Source: Alnus glutinosa (Eukaryota; Streptophyta; Magnoliopsida; Fagales; Betulaceae). From it: DNA of 64,000 bases. Position 1 is the first letter of the stretch. Every line of letters starts with the position of its first letter. Under the pieces are notes generated by a model. The model was not told where the DNA came from. It saw nothing but the letters and a program-made list of their open reading frames with translations, and ran no database searches. The stretch lies in assembly GCF_958979055.1 (NCBI RefSeq), contig NC_084894.1, forward strand, positions 625,001 to 689,000. The letters are read 5' to 3'. Both the position numbers and the translations under genes were made by a program. Shown here piece by piece: positions 62,501-64,000 of the stretch.

Positions 62501-64000
62501 TGTCAAGTTTCCTATTTTTATGCTGTTAACCTGTCTGTTTCTGCTCCTGTCTCAGTTTTTGTTTTCCTTCCCCCATCTGGTAACTATAAGTAAGGTAGTG
62601 AAATTTGACAGAAAGAAAAAAAAAAAAAAAAAGAAGAAGTGTTTTTGACATGTAGTTAGTTCTGGAGAGTAGAGCCTTCTAGTAGGTTACTACCATTTAT
62701 AGAATGTCGGACGAGGCTTGGACAAAATGTGAAAGAAAGTTGTTGAGCTTTAATATACTAGTCATGGAAATTTCCCTGTGCTTTTCAAAATTATTAAGGC
62801 AACCTGTATTTTGAGTTCTCTCCATTGTGGGTTAGAACATGCTCAAAAATAAAGTTGACAATTTGGCTTCAGTTGTCATGTGCTGGCTTCTTACTAAAGT
62901 AATACTTTCAATTTCGAACTAGTGTTGATATGTTTCAGTTCACATATATATTGCTTTGTTTTGAACATTATTCTGTCTTCAATTTTTATTCAGGATTTCA
63001 TATTAAGAGGAGGTCGAAAGTTTCCTTTGTACAGGTAAAACTGCCATTCTATAGTAATGATAGATGATGTGTCTTTCTTCTCTCCGGCAGGTGGTAGAAT
63101 TAAAGGGACACCCTAGCTGTGCATTACAAAATGCTACTTTTTTTGCGCAAAAACATGTCAAACTCCAATTTCCATTGCTGCTTGTAGGCACTTCAGGAAA
63201 TTTCTGTACGACAAAGCACTTACCTAGGATGGAAACTATTACTTAGCACGTTAATTACTTTTTCTTTTCTGAAAATTATTTATCATGTTGATTGGAGCTA
63301 GATATGCTTATAGTACACCTTTGGAATCAACATGTCTATTCTTCTTTCTCCTTGCAGTCGAGTTGTAGAAGCTGCTCCATTAAAAGCTATAGTTCTCCCT
63401 GTGATTGGGAATGAAGTAGGCATTCAGTTAAGAGAACAAGATCTATCATGGAAGGTTTTTCTTTCTAGTGCCGATCGCCATCCAAGGTATGTGTACTACA
63501 TTTGTGTGAGATTGGTCGAAAAAAACACTTATTAATGAAAATAAAGTTCCATCTGTATATCATTATGTAAAGCATGTCCAACGAATTAATTACAGTAATG
63601 GCATTCTCTTCGTGGCAGATCAAATAATTATACTCCAATCTATCAACCAGTAGAATCTGTGACTAATATCCTCTTTTCATCTGGAACCACAGGTAGAAAA
63701 ATTGCTCAAGCATATGTCTCTTTCTTAGCTTGACTGTAATATTACTTATATCATAATCATCTACATTTGTTGGATTTCATCAGGAGAGCCAAAAGCTATT
63801 CCTTGGACACAACTTTCACCAATTCGATGTGCTGCTGATTCATGGGCTCACATTGATGTTCAAGTTGGAGATGTCTACTGCTGCCCCACTAATTTGGGAT
63901 GGGTGCTTGGACCAATTTTTCTCTACTCATGCTTTCTAAATGGTGCAACTCTTGCACTCTATCATGGATCACCTCTTGGCCGTACATTTGGAAAATTTGT
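59520..64000 (+). CDS. AAE18: Acyl-activating enzyme 17/18-like, peroxisomal (partial, 3' end outside window)
   Basis: A member of the AMP-forming acyl-CoA synthetase superfamily that activates a carboxylic acid through an acyl-adenylate. Arabidopsis AAE17/AAE18 are predicted peroxisomal, and AAE18 acts on a 2,4-D precursor. Exons: 59520-59788, 59917-60046, 60168-60427, 61647-61848, 62994-63034, 63358-63486, 63619-63692 and 63784 to beyond the end, giving about 440 aa so far with continuous frame. Diagnostic features are the N-terminal [14 protein letters not shown], the substrate-domain [15 protein letters not shown] across exons 5/6 and the AMP-binding signature [15 protein letters not shown] across exons 7/8. 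The C-terminal third, including any peroxisomal targeting signal, is not in the window. AAE17 and AAE18 cannot be separated here; the symbol is tentative. Confidence 0.87.
61168..61300 (+). mobile_element. tRNA-derived SINE in AAE intron 3
   Basis: A 133-bp insert has an A-box-like CTCTAGCTCAAATG and a B-box-like GTAGGTTCAAGACCC, then an A-rich end. AACAATAGTTTGTCAGTAA (61149-61167) and AACAATAGTTTCTCAGTAA (61302-61320) flank it as a 19-bp target duplication with one mismatch. This is the structure of a plant Pol III SINE. It lies in the intron between exons ending at 60427 and starting at 61647. Confidence 0.82.

Overview
This is nuclear DNA of a dicot plant, probably a woody one. It is AT-rich, its genes have GT-AG introns, and it carries plant transposable elements of nearly every class. 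All gene identities come from reading translated exons and recalling the protein families; no database search was run.

Host genes, left to right: a TFIID subunit TAF7 gene (minus, 8061-10594); an SC35-like SR splicing factor of the SCL30A/SCL33 type (plus, 18280-22076); a GPI-anchored glucan endo-1,3-beta-glucosidase with GH17 and X8 domains (plus, 27570-30206); an initiator tRNA-Met gene (plus, 31135-31206); a COP10-type E2 variant whose catalytic cysteine position is serine (plus, 31349-35253); a decayed Pumilio (PUF) gene that is partly tandem-duplicated (minus, 42788-47653); and the 5' two thirds of an acyl-activating enzyme 17/18-like gene (plus, 59520 to beyond the window end). For the five intact protein genes, joining the exons by hand keeps frame across every junction.

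Mobile elements fill most of the rest, and several can be bounded to the base by target-site duplications (TSDs). A 3.7-kb hAT element has 8-bp TSDs and a broken transposase (12772-16498). A 653-bp LINE 3' fragment lies in a COP10 intron with a 12-bp TSD (32928-33580). A Ty1-copia element has both LTRs (37714-42488), and a second copia fragment lies against the 5' end of the PUF gene (47640-48960). A 735-bp TTA-flanked element sits in one copy of the PUF duplication, and the other copy preserves the empty site. A 7.0-kb Mutator-like element (MULE) has 220-bp terminal inverted repeats and a perfect 9-bp TSD (51386-58394). It carries a mudrA-like gene and a GRF zinc-finger gene, and its mudrA reading frame is interrupted by a complete Cassandra TRIM, whose LTRs contain 5S rRNA-like sequence (52439-52980). 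A 367-bp foldback element (9-bp TSD), a SINE, several small inverted-repeat elements and a Helitron-like 3' end are also present.

The host genes do not form a pathway; they are independent units separated by transposon-rich DNA. The most informative parts are the nested MULE/Cassandra locus and the PUF duplication, because the order of events can be read from the sequence. Nothing here is clearly a wholly new system. The least familiar item is the MULE that encodes a GRF zinc-finger coiled-coil protein beside its transposase.
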